A stretch of DNA of 64,000 nucleotides from Polytrichum commune (taxonomy: Eukaryota > Streptophyta > Polytrichopsida > Polytrichales > Polytrichaceae): assembly GCA_950295325.1 (NCBI GenBank), contig OX485807.1:41448440-41512439 (forward strand). Reading direction: 5' to 3'. A program made the position numbers and the translations under genes. Within the stretch, counting starts at the first letter, position 1, and each line of letters starts with the position of its first letter. Of this stretch, positions 24,346-37,137 are shown piece after piece. The notes below the pieces were generated by a model. The model made no database searches. It was not told the DNA's origin and worked only from the letters and a program-made list of their open reading frames with translations.

Positions 24346-24517
24346 ACGTCCAAGGTGTCTCAACCAATGTATGATTGACACATGGAAAAGGCTTGAGGAG
24401 AGACCAACCATTTTTTCATGGTAATTGAGAGGGCCCTCTAACTTACGGTTACGAAATAGTTATCTAGCCTGAGTTAAAGTTGCAGCTCGTAATAAAACTG
24501 TTGGATCTACACAGGAA

Positions 24518-25770
24518 ATTGACTCCCATCACCATTAATTAGATTAGACTATCGACGGCTACCTAATGATAGTTGCGTTGCCAGAGGGAAGGTATATGTG
24601 CGCCTTATGGGATCACTCTTCACCTTAAAAAATTATGCCTTAATCTTCCACTAACGAAGGCGGGTGTTATTTGGTTTGTTTCTCATATTCTCCAGCTTCC
24701 ACCAATTAGAGTTACACAACGAAACTCGTGTTGCCTTAGCAAATCTACGATGAATCATTTGTAAAAGTCGGACTGAAAATCAGACCTCCTTTGATTTAGT
24801 TATGTTTATTGGAAATGAATGTTTGTTGATTTCTTAACTGGACGCATATGTCCTCATCATTGTGTTTACATTGTATATTCTTCAGCTTCCAACAATTAGA
24901 TTTACACTACAAAACTCGTGTTGCCTTAGCAAATCTATGATGAATCATCTGTAAAAACCGGACTAAAAATCATACCTCCTTTGATTTAGTTATGTTTTTT
25001 GGAAATGAATGTTTGTTGATTTCTCAATTGGATGCAGATGTTCTCACCGTTCTGTTTACATAGTATATTCTCCAGATTCCGCCGGTTAGATTTACACAAT
25101 GAAACTCATGTTGCCTTAGCAAATCTATGATGGGTCATTTGTAAAAACCCGGACTGAAAATTAGACCTCCTTTGATTTAGTTATGCTTGTTGGAAATGAA
25201 TGTTTGTTGATTTCTTAACTGGATGCATATGTCCTCACCGTTGTGTTTACACAGTATATTCTCCAGCTTCCACCAATTAAATTTACACAACGAAACTCGT
25301 GTTGCCTTAGCAAATCTACAATGAATTATTTGTAAAAGCCAGACTAAAAATCAGACGTCCTTTGATTTAGTTATGCTTATTGGAAATGAATGTTTGTTGA
25401 TTTCTTAATTGGATGCATATGTCCTCATTGTTGTGTTTACACAGTATATTCTCCAGCTTCCACCAATTAGATTTACACAACGAAACTTGTGTTGCCTTAG
25501 CAAATCTACAATGAATTATTTGTAAAAGCCAGACTAAAAATCAGACGTCCTTTGATTTAGTTATGCTTATTGGAAATGAATGTTTGTTGATTTCTCAATT
25601 GGATGCATATGTCCTCACTGTTGTGTTTACACTTAAGTGTAGAGTTGAAGATGTAGTCCAATCTATCTTAGACATGTATCTTTATGATGTTTTCTCTTTG
25701 ATCCTCACCATACGACATGCCAATCACATATAGAGGTCCGATTCAGAAAATGAGCCACTTAAGACCCATC
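24518..25770. repeat. 190 bp tandem array, five units, within a dispersed repeat
   Basis: 'gttgccttagcaaatct' recurs at 24730, 24920, 25110, 25301 and 25491. The units are highly similar and include TTTGATTTAGTTATGCTTATT and GAATGTTTGTTGATTTC. The preceding (24518-24590) and following (25630-25770) flanks belong to a dispersed repeat seen once each at about 26838-27960 and 45640-46050, where the 190 bp block is single. Confidence 0.85.
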
Positions 25771-26837
25771 TACCTTACCATAGCACCATGGCGGTTGCGG
25801 TGTTAGTTGTATTGTTTGTGGATTTGTAGATTTTTTTGTCGTCAAGAAACCTCAATTTTGTAAAAGAAAAGTGAGAGTGTAACATCATGACCCATTTGAT
25901 CAAGAATGAAATTTAATGAAAAAGTAAATTATTTGACAACGATTTGCCAAAACCGCCTTGAGATTGCATTCTATCTTTTTTAACATGAGATAGATGGTGT
26001 TGAAACATTCGCTTTAAGCATTCAACATACATGTTTCTATAACGATTCATTAGCAGTTGATAGGGGATTCCAACGCACTAGAGTATGTCATATTTGAATT
26101 CCATATGCAAAAGGGTATAAGGGTTCAAAATAGTTTTTGGTAGATGACCCAAAACCAACACATGGCCTTGACGTTAAGGTGGTGGACATGCCCGGAAACA
26201 ATGTGTACTAATCGTGCAAGATTTGAGGTGTTGGCTTCAACTAAAAATTGATTTTAATACCCATCTAGCTTGCGCATATGGTCCAAATGGAAGAATACAC
26301 ATAACAAATGGCTTAACTTCAGGTGAGATCGTTCTTACGTTTCCAACTCAAAATAGCAACAAGTCACCTCAAACACATGCTCCATGCGACATCTTGAATC
26401 TTCAAGGGTCAACTCACTGGAAGTGGCCTATGCTTAAAGCACAACAAAACTCTCTGCTTCGAATTACTACAATGTTTGCAAATCACCATTAATCATGAAG
26501 TCGAAGACAACAATGTGCATGATTTGCAACTGCTAACTAGATGAGAAAATTTCCGAGACAATCTAATGGTCAGAAATCGTTTGCAAAGTTATCAGTGCCC
26601 ACAACAGGGCCACATACCTTGGGGGTATTGAACATGCGACCATGAACACGATGGGTGTAATGGGCTCACATTCACGTCGGTCAAAAGTTGAAACCCTTCT
26701 TCTTCTTCTTCCTCCTCCTCCTCCTCTTCTTCTTCATTTATGTATTTTATGTTGTTTTCAGGTTTTTTTCTTAACTCTCTCTTGCTTGATCGAACATGCA
26801 AGGGATATTAAATAAGTTGGGATCCAGAGCATGCAGG
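25771..26837. other. Gene-free; nothing recognised
   Basis: A 92-codon frame at 26214-26492 has no recognisable family and no coding context. Confidence 0.4.
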
Positions 26838-27960
26838 CTCCCGACAGGGAATTGACTCCCATCACCATTGAATAGATTACACTATCGGAGGCTACAAATA
26901 GCAACTAATGTGGCCATAAGGATCATAGTGGGAGGGAATCAGACAGCCTGCAATTTTGCAGTGCCTTAACTTATTGGCAATGGTACCAGTGTGAAGTTTC
27001 TGTGTCATGCGAGAAAAAAAATCACAAAAAAATAAAAATAAAAATTGAACCGCATCGTAAAATAAGAAAATATATGCCTAGTAGCTAGATATGACAGTGT
27101 TGTTCGGTTGGTTTTCTTGTCCTCTATCTTCAATTGACCAGATTTTGTGTTGCATTAGCAGATCGAAGGGCCACTTCACACACGAGACTGAGAGCCCGTG
27201 ACCATTGCACTTCAAGCACTCTCGTTGGTGGAAAAGGCGGAGCCGGTCCAAGTTCACTTCACACTACGCTTGAGGGATCAACGGAGTATGTGAATGCGAG
27301 ATGGATGTAAAGTCTACATGGATTCGTACATGGCATTGAGCGGATCATGTTTCATGGTCACTTGGATTGTTTTCAAAAACCAGCTCTTGGAGGTAGGCCT
27401 AACACAAAACCATCGGGAGACCATGGCACTCCGAATGCTCACGAATGTTGATTTATTCTATTTTATTGTGTGTGAGGACCTGCATGAATAGAAATTCTTT
27501 GAAATAACGTTTGGTTGAGGGCTTGGTCACATATGACTTCACTCTACACTTGAGGATCCGTGACTACGTTACATGATTCTGGAGGTGTGTTGGGACATCC
27601 GTTGGATGCTTCTTTTGGGCTCTCACAATTTCATGGTCACGGCTCTTGGCTCGTGTGTGAAGTGGCCCTGAGATGAAAGATGATCAACAATCATCACATC
27701 GAGAATCGGACTTCCCCTTATTATGGTAATCGGAAGTGCACGCTTGGTGATACGTTAATTGAATACATGGGTTCCTCCGAATTGTGTTCTTTGCTACACA
27801 ATGTGGAGTAGTTAATTGCATTTGATGACGTTGTCCAATCTCTTCTGAATAGGTGTCTATATGGTGTTTGTTCTTTGATCATGTCTTACCATAGACCAAT
27901 TAAATATAGGTGTCCAATGGAGAAAAGTAACTAAATAACACTTGCATACATTACATTCAC
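26838..27960. repeat. Single-block copy of the 190 bp array repeat, split by MITE A
   Basis: It starts 'gaattgactcccatcaccatt' like 24518 and continues with the block 'gttgcattagcagatc..gaatcggacttcccc..ggaagtgcacgcttg' and the downstream 'ttgtccaatct' segment. The family A element at 27168-27668 lies inside the block. Confidence 0.65.
27168..27668 (+). mobile_element. MITE family A, copy 3 (501 bp)
   Basis: GGGCCACTTCACACACGAG termini with an interior like copy 1. It sits inside a copy of the dispersed repeat that forms the 190 bp array at 24.6-25.6 kb: the flanks resume that repeat ('...gcagatcga' and 'gatgaaagatg...'). The expected TTA duplication is not visible here (GAA/TGA), so the target site has decayed or the superfamily call is wrong. 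Confidence 0.75.
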
Positions 27961-29013
27961 TACGGGAATTGCATATCATTGACAATGTCATGACAACCTT
28001 TTTGCCAAAAGGAGAAGCCTATGGGTTAAGGCATGGTTGTGGTCATGTGGGCACCATGTGGTTAACCCTAACTTCCCAAACAACCTATTTGAGGTTGATG
28101 GATGATTTCTTCCCTACATTAACCTACCTAACTCATTCATCCACAATCCAAATAACAAAAAACATCAAGCCAACATATATATCTACCCATAGACACATGA
28201 CATGTGCAATTTGGAGATGCTTAATTTAAATAAGAAAATGTCAAAGTCAGAAGTGATTATGTTTTGGTTGTGTTTTGTATTTGTATTAGAACCCCTGCAT
28301 CTACGATAGACAAGTTTCCATAGACACCACGAAGCTCCACGTGGCTTTCTTTAACTAGTTGGTTCATAATCTATGAATGTGGATCTAGAATCTAGTATAT
28401 TGAAAGTTGGACGAGAATGATTTTTAGGGCATGGTGTTGCAAGACTTGCCATTGTCACTCCACAACCATATTTGGGTTTTAGAGAGAGAGAGAGAGAGAG
28501 AGAGAGAACCGTAGGCTACTGTGAATGAGCGACGCTTCACCCTTCATCAAAGCTGCAAAATCCCAATATAATGAAATGTGATCATGTGATGGGAACGTTG
28601 ATCATAACTTCTTTTAAGAAAGGAAGTGATAAAACAAAAGTTCATTAAAATGTGAGATTTTCACAAACAACACAATGTAAATGCAACAAAAACAAGTTTA
28701 CAACATTGAGATAAGTTCACATCGAAGACTAGTTTTATTTTGTCGTATCTACCATAGCGAACGCTCATAGAATTGCATGTATGCAATTCTACCATGTCCG
28801 AAATTCGTATGTAAGACTAGATTTACGGAATACTTCGTTACACATGTCAAATGTACAAGTTCTAAAAGAAAGGAAGATGATCGTGAATTCAAGGTTTAGT
28901 CACTCTTGATCACGTGGACGAGATGGGTGGATTGTAAGGCTGCCAGCGATGAGACCTGTGCCAAAAGGGATTGCATCGAACGTGATATGGATTCTTGGCA
29001 GGTTTTTGCTCAC
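27961..29013. other. Gene-free; microsatellite and repeat fragments
   Basis: (AG)n at 28482-28506 and a 'tacgatagacaagtttccatagacacc' fragment of the dispersed repeat at 28298. Confidence 0.4.
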
Positions 29014-29590
29014 AAGATGTTTCTGATCAGTATCGATCAACTCCACTTTCTCTATATCGTATCGCTAGTTGTAGCTTTTGTTTTACGGTAATTGTACCTC
29101 ACGTCGTCCCTCCTCCTAATTTGACATCTGTATTTGAGTGGTATATGGCAAGGTTTATGATTAAGAAAGGGCACCGAGAAGACATGTATGATGATGAGAT
29201 CGGATGCTCATGTACGCAAGATATATCAAACCCTGTAGGTTTGACCATTGAACCTAATTCAAAGAGGCCGATGTGTGATTCATACGAAGGAAGAAAGATA
29301 ACCTTCACTTTGATCTCCTATACATTATTCTAAGATGTTTTTGATCAATATCAAGCAACTCCACTTCTCTATATCATATCGTTAACCATAGCTTTTGTGA
29401 TCTCACGTCACAATGTTAACAATGGGGCATCAAAAAGACATGTATTATGATGAGATTGGACTCTCATGTGCACAAAATATATTAACCGCTTTAAGATTAA
29501 TCACCCGAATAGAATTCGGAGAAACGATGTGTGACCCATATAAAAACAAATTAATCTCCAATTTGGCCTCCTATATTTTCCATCCTCAAC
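29014..29590. repeat. Tandem duplication (period about 318 bp)
   Basis: 'aagatgtttctgatcagtatc' at 29014 recurs at 29332 as 'aagatgtttttgatcaatatc'. The following 250 bp align ('gacatgta(t)tatgatgagat', 'cgatgtgtga'). Frames are short and shifted. Confidence 0.7.
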
Positions 29591-30047
29591 CTTGATCCCG
29601 AAAGTTCAAATAATTATATGCATGATTCAAAAATTGCTCACCAAATGAGACAATTTTTGAACCGATTCAATGGTGAGAATTGTCTTTGGAGTTGGAAGTG
29701 CCCACATGGCACATTACCTTGAGATTAATGTGGACTGCACAAGCTCTTTTTTTCTTTTCTCTCTCATAACATCGTGTATAATGAAAGGGGAGTTGAAGTG
29801 TACTTGGGACATTGAATTCTTGGTCGCTAGCTTAGGAGGCAATCAATAGTCGAAGTTCACATACCCGTTGGCCTCTTCCTTTTCAAAGCTTATCATGTGC
29901 AATGAATCGCTTCTTGTCTGATATGAAGTGCATTTCAAAAATTGTAACCCTCATGGAATCATGTGGTCTTCCCAATCGTTCTCACTCTCTTAAAATGGAT
30001 TTATGATCTTTGAAGGTTAGTAGATTCCCAAAACCTTTGCGACAACT

Positions 30048-30620
30048 TTGGGAGCAGATGAGGAAAAAGAAAGCACATCATGCAATCGGAGCCATCAACA
30101 AATGCCTCCACAAGCACTAGGAAGCAAAATCCACGCAAAGACACACAAGCCAACAAAGGGCACCACAACAACAAACAACACTATTGCACCCGAAAGCATC
30201 AACAAAGGATTAGCGAAGACCACCGGATTCGCGCACACACATGCAAGAGATCACAACAACAATCACACTAGGAGGCAAACCGTCCTTTCCATTACACATG
30301 GCGCGACAATGCATGCATCAAAGTTAGACACACTAATCCTTCTCCTAAACCTTGCACTAACACCCTGCCACAATTACTCCACTAACCCTAACCGAGCTTT
30401 TGTAAGCAGATTGCCCCAACACACTACCCACGACAACCCATCACCTCTCCCCCTACTCAACAGATCGGATGCAGTGTAACACCACACTTTCCTTCACCGA
30501 ACCCTCCACTGTAGGAGAGTGTAAGCCGCACAACGCCAACCCTCCTCTAACTCAACAACAACGTGACATGGAACTCGACGACCCCACACCGCAACATGCG
30601 ACATTATCTTCACTTCATGC
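30048..30620 (+). other. A/C-rich island with an unidentified 143-codon frame
   Basis: A frame of 143 codons (30048-30479) is rich in Thr, Asn, His and Pro and matches no family I recognise. The base composition (A and C heavy, as at 38.1-39.2 kb) can keep such a frame open by chance because TAA, TAG and TGA become rare. It might be an old transposon coding region. No function is claimed. Confidence 0.2.
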
Positions 30621-30659
30621 AAATTCAAAGCCTTGATTGATACTAGTATTTTGATATTA

Positions 30660-31131
30660 GGGCATGCTTACAGTTGTGACCGGTGACCGGTGACCATGAC
30701 CATCATTTTCTAAGATGTCTCGGTGGCTGAGAAATGGGTGGTTGGCCCACTTTGTTTTCACACAAGGTCACCTAAAATGAAAGTGACATGAAACCTTGCA
30801 CGTTTGTGAATGGAGGTGATAACCTGGATTTTGTGGCGAAATAACCCACATAGTTTGTCTTAGCAGAGTACAAAGGCGACCTTGTTGGGTAGAATTATAT
30901 TACTAGAACAGTCACTCAGTCCTATAATTTAATCCTGGTCATCTTTTATTATTTTCATTTTCATGAAAAACACTATGTCCCAATCTAAGCCCCCATTACA
31001 CTATGGTGTGTGACGAAGACTCTTAAATGTGACATGTATTCTATTGGTCATGATCTTTGGACCACCAACATGACCATAATAAACCATAAATCATTTTTCT
31101 CGCGGTCACCGGTCATGTATGTAAAACGGCC
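30660..31131. mobile_element. TIR element, family E (472 bp)
   Basis: The left end GGGC..TTACAG..TGACCGGTGACC matches, inverted, the right end GGTCACCGGTCATGTATG..ACGGCC. TTA precedes the left end. GACCGGT subterminal repeats are present. The right half recurs near 48890-49112, where the end ACGGCCC is followed by TTA. A PIF/Harbinger-like assignment is suggested only by the GGGC ends and TTA. Confidence 0.55.
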
Positions 31132-31282
31132 ACCATTCGGATAGGTCCTTTGGCACCATTGTTGAAATTGTGTATTGATAAAAGGCATTCAACTATGATT
31201 ACCACAAATGGAATATTCAAAATGTAGGAAAAATTTAGGTCGGGGTTGGGAAAATATTAGCAATTATGTCACACCTTTAAAG

Positions 31283-31508
31283 CTACACAAAATATGATAT
31301 TTAGTGTTACTTACTATTCAAAATTACACAATGCTATGACTGTCTACTGTGCATCTCATTTTTTTACCAACCATGGTCGAATTGATTGTTTGGACACTAT
31401 AGAACATTAACACCTTTACTTGGTGAAAAAAAATACATTAATAGTAAAAAGATATAGTAACACGTAACTCCAAACGGTGAGTCACACTAAATATCATATT
31501 TTGTGTAG
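31283..31508. mobile_element. MITE family F with a perfect 24 bp TIR (226 bp)
   Basis: CTACACAAAATATGATATTT plus four more bases at 31283-31306 is exactly inverted at 31485-31508. The interior ('acacgtaactccaaacggt') recurs in degraded form at 14925-15480 and 24206-24345. The flanks do not show a clear target duplication. Confidence 0.75.
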
Positions 31509-32343
31509 TTGACCTATATCCAACTTACCACTCACCACAACAATATTTGATTGGTACAACAATTGGACATGAGTGGGATAGGTCCTTTGAATACCATTAT
31601 GGCTATTGTGTATTGATGCCATGCATTCACCTACATACCAGTCCAACATTGGAAAATACCATTATGGAAGATTTAAATTTTAGGATGACTTAAGGGTGTT
31701 GGGTGGGAAGACTATAAGCATTCATGTTGCGATTTGGCGAGCTAGGTGACCCATACCATATAAGGGTGTAACTCGGTTACTTTTATGAATTGGACACCTT
31801 GTACATTTGGTTGGTGTGTGTGTGGTCAGGTGAAGATCAAGGACAAACACCATTTTTTATTTATGAAAAAAACATGTGTTTAAAAGAGGTTCGACTGCGT
31901 CTTCATATTCCATTAACCACACCGCACTTAGCAGTGAACACATTTGGGAAGACTTATGTATCCAGTTAAAGATTCATCAAACATGCACTTTTTGATATCC
32001 GTAAATAACTAAATCACGAGGACTCTCATTTCCAAATTGATTGTTGTTAATGCTTCGTTGCCGTTTTGCTAATGCAACCCAAGTTGGAGAACATAAAAAA
32101 ACCGAATCGAATAACACCCACACGCCTCATCCAACTTTGTGCCCACCATATCAAACTTTGATTGGTACATCAATCGGATCGGCTCTTCAATGCCAACATG
32201 GAAATCGTGTATCGATGTCACGCCTTCACCTAATATGTACAGGACCTCCAACCCTAAAGAAAAAAAACCCCATAATGGAAGATTTGCAATTCAAGATAAC
32301 TTCGAGGTGATCAATGGGTGGGGGAAAAAAAAGGGTTAATGAG
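31509..32343. other. Gene-free; nothing recognised
   Basis: Parts of 31520-31660 and 32140-32260 share 'gattggtac(a)tcaa' and 'gtgtatcgatg(t/c)ca(c/t)gc' wording, an old duplication. Confidence 0.35.
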
Positions 32344-32571
32344 CAATGATCGGAGAGAACCGGCAGTTAGTTACAGATGAACCGGTTGAGTTTGAGGAAT
32401 AACCGGTTGAAGTTCAAGACTGCAGGGAAATTACCGATCATTTGAGAGGAATCTATAGAGTGTACCTCAATTTGATAAGAAAAACCAGAGGATGTCAACA
32501 ACATGTAACCGGTTGGACTTGGAAACATTAGGATCTCAACCGATTATGCCCAAAAATCTCCCCGATCACTG
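32344..32571 (+). mobile_element. hAT-like MITE family B copy (228 bp)
   Basis: Ends CAATGATCGG..CCGATCACTG, flanked by GTTAATGAG on both sides (32335-32343 and 32572-32580). It aligns with the copy at 47476 throughout. Confidence 0.85.
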
Positions 32572-32580
32572 GTTAATGAG

Positions 32581-34302
32581 CATTCACATCGCGACTCCTG
32601 AGCTGAGCTAGTTGACCCAACAAATTATCCGACTTAGTGCTCACGAAGAAGAAGAAGAAGAAGAAGAAGAAGAAAGAACGAAGCGTGGCAGGCAGCAGGC
32701 AGGCAGGGAGATGTGTTGGTGCATGTCAGCAACGAACATGTGCAGAAGATCATGTTTTAAATTGACTTTTAAGTTTCTCGATTACCGTGTGGAAGCACAT
32801 GATCCAATTTGAAAGCGTCTGGGCTGGAGGGACCGGAGCGGATTTCTTCCTTCGAGTGATTATAACTTAATAAGCTGAAGCTGCTGCCTGCCTGCGTGCT
32901 ACTGCTGGTGCAATTTCTTATTTCACGCGCTAAGCCTACTAGCAGCTAGCAGGCAGGCAGGCAGGCAGGTGGCTAAGTTAATTGTTCCCGAGTCAATGTA
33001 AGTCAAAGCAGTGAAAGCCTTTTTCACACGACATGGAGATCGAGAGATGGAGAGATCGATGCAGCTGCTGCATGCTGAAGTGTGTTTTCTTTTTCCCCTC
33101 GCTCGCTCGTGGTTCCATACATTGATGGCGCATTAAAACGGCCTGTGCAATGTTTTTGAAAGTTAGGTGTAGAAAGCTCAAAGGCAGTAAATAAGGATGC
33201 GAGGGATAAGTATGTTAATTGTGCTGACAGAGTGTTGGAGTGCAACTCGATTCCCTTGCAGCGTTAGTTGGTTGCCGGATCATCAGTTGTTTTTGGCGAA
33301 ATTCAAAATGGCGATTGATGCTGCAGTGTTTTTTTTGGGGGGGAAGATGATCAAATTGAGCACGGTTGTGAAGGGGAATTTGAAAGGTTGGTGGGGATGC
33401 ATAATAAGTCTCTGTGGACTCTCATCATCCAGCTCGGACTTTATCAGACAAGCCCCGAACAATTTGAAGATCACACATGTAAGTACTTGAGCTCTCACGC
33501 TCAGGTCAAAGCTGTGTAAAGGCCAACGTGCTCGATCCTGTCACCAAATCTAACCTTCCGATTAACCCTCTCCTCTCAATTCCGACGAAATAACTACACC
33601 AATTCCTCTACCAAAGCACGCCACGTGTCGACCGTACATTGGTTGGGACCCACTTGAATCCACTTGGCACTGTGAATTCGACACCGTGGATGGAGCTCGT
33701 CCTCCCATCCAAGGGCTCGTGTCGGTCGCCTAGGGTTTAGGTGACTGGGTGGGGTGAGTGATATCACCACTTTCTCCTTTGTTCGCCACCCTCTTGCTCT
33801 TTCGGCTTGTACTTTGTAACCTCTTTGCTCGTATAGTGCTTGATGACGTCACATGTTGATTACAATGGAGTCACCTTTTAAGTATTTTGGGCAGCAAATT
33901 TCAAATTTTGGAGTGGCGCACACTGATGGTTCTTGAAGGTGGCTTGTGGAGAGTCTCGTTTGGGGGTTGAAGTGGGTATGTATTCCCAAAGGCAATTGAA
34001 CCTTGATGATTTCTCTTGTGACGAGGTTCTTAATTCATGGTCGGGAGGAGTGGAATTCCAATGATATGGAATTGAGAATTGAGTTCGAATAGTAGGAGAT
34101 TTGATACCTACTGCATTGATTATCCCAATTATTGAGGGAGGGCTAGTAGTGAGTGTGGGGCATTAGTGTCACCAAAAGATCTAGGAAGTATTGTTCATCT
34201 TGACACTATTCAATTAAAAAAACCTATTCATAGTAGCATTTTTCACTAAAAATATCGGCACTTGGCATTGTTTTCAGGAGGTGCACTCAATGTGGCCCAT
34301 AC
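32581..34302. other. Unique-looking, gene-free region
   Basis: It is less repeat-like than its surroundings and holds (GAA)n, (GCAG)n and a G-box core CACGTG at 33622-33627 in GCCACGTGTCG. Frames up to 97 codons have no recognisable content. A decayed promoter or gene remnant is possible but not supported. Confidence 0.35.
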
Positions 34303-35142
34303 GGAACCACGTGGATGCACAAAAGGGGGTATTACTCCTTTGGTAAGATGAATTCACAGAAGTGCAAACTCAATTTCACGATATTACAAACCAATTTAGT
34401 AATAGGTTCTACCAATTTCATTGGAATCATAAACCAAGTTCACTATATAGACAACCAAATTAACTTGAACTTTCAACCTATTGCACATATGTGTTGTAAA
34501 AAATTTCATGATTTGAGGCCCGTACTCTTAATTTTAATTTTACAAAATTAAATTCATGAACTGTGTAACTCTATTTCACGAAGAATGATACATCATGTAT
34601 AACTCCTAATCATTACATCCCCACAAATCCACAAGATTGAGCATTCCAACTACATTGGGTTTGTGTTGCTTGCTTTGATGTACAATAATCAAAGACCAAA
34701 GATTGAACCAACACCTCTTGTTTCCGGCTTTGAGGTACTGGAATGAAAGACCAAAGAAAATTTGATGTCAAGGCTAGAGGCTTTTAGGTAAACATAGAAC
34801 AAAGAGGAACCCATGAGCAACGAAAATGCCAAGAATGTGAAACAAGGAGGCGAGAAGTTGAAATGTGAAAACCATAGAGTGCAAAATCATCTATGAAATT
34901 GGTTTGGAAGATTCATGAAGTTGCTAGAGGTAAAGGTCCACTATCATGAAATTTGAGGTGTGACACATGTCAAGTTGGTTTAGAAGATTCGTGAACTAAT
35001 TTAGGAGGTTCATGAAATTGGTAGAACACTCTGGTAACATTAGTTTGGAAGGTTCATGAACTAGCTTCAAACCTTCATGAATTTGAGTTTGCACTTTTTG
35101 TGAAGTCATCTTACCAAAGGAGTAATCGTGCCTAAGGGTTCC
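34303..35142. mobile_element. Foldback-type element with long diverged arms (840 bp)
   Basis: ATTACTCCTTTGGTAAGATG at 34331-34350 is exactly inverted at 35107-35126. Similarity of the arms continues outward to GGAACC/GGTTCC and inward for some 200 bp (GTGCAAACTCAA, TTCTACCAATTTCAT). The right arm also contains three or four internal 'gaaggttcatgaa' repeats. Short frames inside are not genes. Confidence 0.6.
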
Positions 35143-35916
35143 ACAATATACATAAGATACAAGTATTCTTTATTCTAACTCTGTAAATATACTAGGCATG
35201 TTATTCATATAATCATAGTTGTATTTCTACCTTTAGGCCCATAGTCGACTATAATGGAGTGGGTAATCTACAAAAGTTCCATATAAATATTTCATTCAAT
35301 GCATGAACCACATTCCTCCCTAAAAATTAGGGTTTAGGACAAGAGAGGGAAAGACCATCCTTTGGATATCCTAAAGGTTTCTCATCGTGAAGCTTGCATG
35401 TGGAGCGAGGGTGCAGCTCATAGGTGGTTATTTTTCTCTTCTTCTCTTCTTCTCGTGGTTGCTTCTCTAGCTTTTGGATTTAGGGTTCGATTGGAACCTA
35501 CAATGCTTGGACTAGTGCATGCGAAGGAAGAGTTATGAGTTGATCCTCAAAAGCAATAAATTATGTACAAGTGAATTCTTTGTAACTATTTAGAACCAAG
35601 GATACTTCTTGCTCATTGAAATTGGGATATGATTGTGCAATATTGTTTGTCTCTCAAGCAATAGGTGAAGGAGTGAATAAAAGATGGGAAATAACAAGCT
35701 AGCCAAAACATTGACCACCAAGACTTGGCATTTGAGAAGAATGTATAGGATACACTGCAAAATTGGCAATTGGTGGATTTAGAGTCAACAACCAATTGAC
35801 CTCTTGGACAAGCCTTCCAATATGGAAATAGTGTTGTGTTGGTATTAAAATAAGAATGGTTCAATGTGGACCTATGATTTGACTGATAATTTGATGAGAG
35901 AGTTAGAAATATATCT

Positions 35917-36006
35917 ATCATTCAAATTTATCTCTACAATATAAGTCATTATAGCCAGACATATAAGTTTATAATGACTTCTATTGTAGAGACAAATTTG
36001 AATGAT
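35917..36006. repeat. 90 bp hairpin with 37 bp arms
   Basis: The arms (35917-35953 and 35970-36006; starting ATCATTCAAATTT) differ at only two positions, with a 16 base loop. No flanking duplication was found. It may be a tiny foldback MITE or a young small-RNA precursor. Confidence 0.8.
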
Positions 36007-37137
36007 TTACATCCAATGGATGAATGAGTGTTCAATGATTTCAACAATGATAAATACCTATGTCTTGCTAAGAGTATTTTAATCCTATTTTCCACATAAT
36101 CGTTTTAGCATCAACATATGATTGGGGTCTAGTATATGATATATTTATTTTCACTTGTGGATGTATTCAAGGGGATTTTTTAGCTACATATTTGTATGTA
36201 TATCATTTTTAGGAGAGGGGAAAATCTTGTATATTAGGGGTATGAATTTCATGGTCATGCATGCATGTGATCCTTGGTTTTAACGTTAAATCCTCTAAGG
36301 CACTATTCACTAAAAATATTGGCACTTGGCATTATTCATTGACAAGCATGTGTTTCCATATTATTATTTTCATTACCTCTCTACAAACATCTTAGAGCAT
36401 ACACTAATTTTCTTAAAATCTATGGTAAATGAGCATGTACATGCATGAATTTAGTGTCATTCAGTAAAACAATTCAGCCCTCAGTAATTTTGAGATTTGG
36501 CTAAATAGTGCATGCTCTGGGAATTAGTACCACCCTCACTAATTGGGATAATAATTGTACTAGCATTTGATTTTGTAACCAAATTTGGACCTTTTGATGT
36601 AGATTTGTTAATGCAAAGTCCAACCTCCCTCCCTCCCTCCCTATTTGTACTTGTATGAATGAATGTTTGAGTGGTATTTGTAAGCAATTATGTTCTTTTA
36701 GGTTGTATTGTCTTGTTTGAGTGGGCTAGTTGTGCGTAGAAATGCATTAGGTACTTCATGTCTATGATGCTTCAATGCCAATCATCTTATATGTGTGCAA
36801 GCTGGTACAATTTGGGTGCACATTAACATTTTGGAGGGTTGCTAACCAAAGATGTTGTAATGTACTTGAAAGGTATGATATGCACATGTCGATCCTCTCA
36901 TGCATTTGCAAACTAATTAAACTTGGAAGCCTCTAGAGGCTTAAGGAGCTAGTGCAATTTCTCTATGTACCCAATTTCAATGGCTTTGTTCAAATTTCAA
37001 TATGTAGCGAACTTCCCCTTTCAGTTTGTGGTGTGTATGGCCACATCTAGATCTCCCACACAATGGATGAGTTTACACATACACCACAAATCCTTGCCCC
37101 CCCCCCCCTTCCGGAGGTGTCATGAGACTTTAACCTA
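36007..37137. other. Gene-free; repeat fragments
   Basis: 'ttcactaaaaatattggcacttggcatt' at 36307 repeats a segment at 34246. A family G-like end lies at about 36533, and a C-run at 37097-37108. Confidence 0.4.

Noticed and set aside
30048-30479. 143-codon frame as a gene
   Set aside because: Strand-biased A/C composition alone can account for it. Kept only as an unidentified island.
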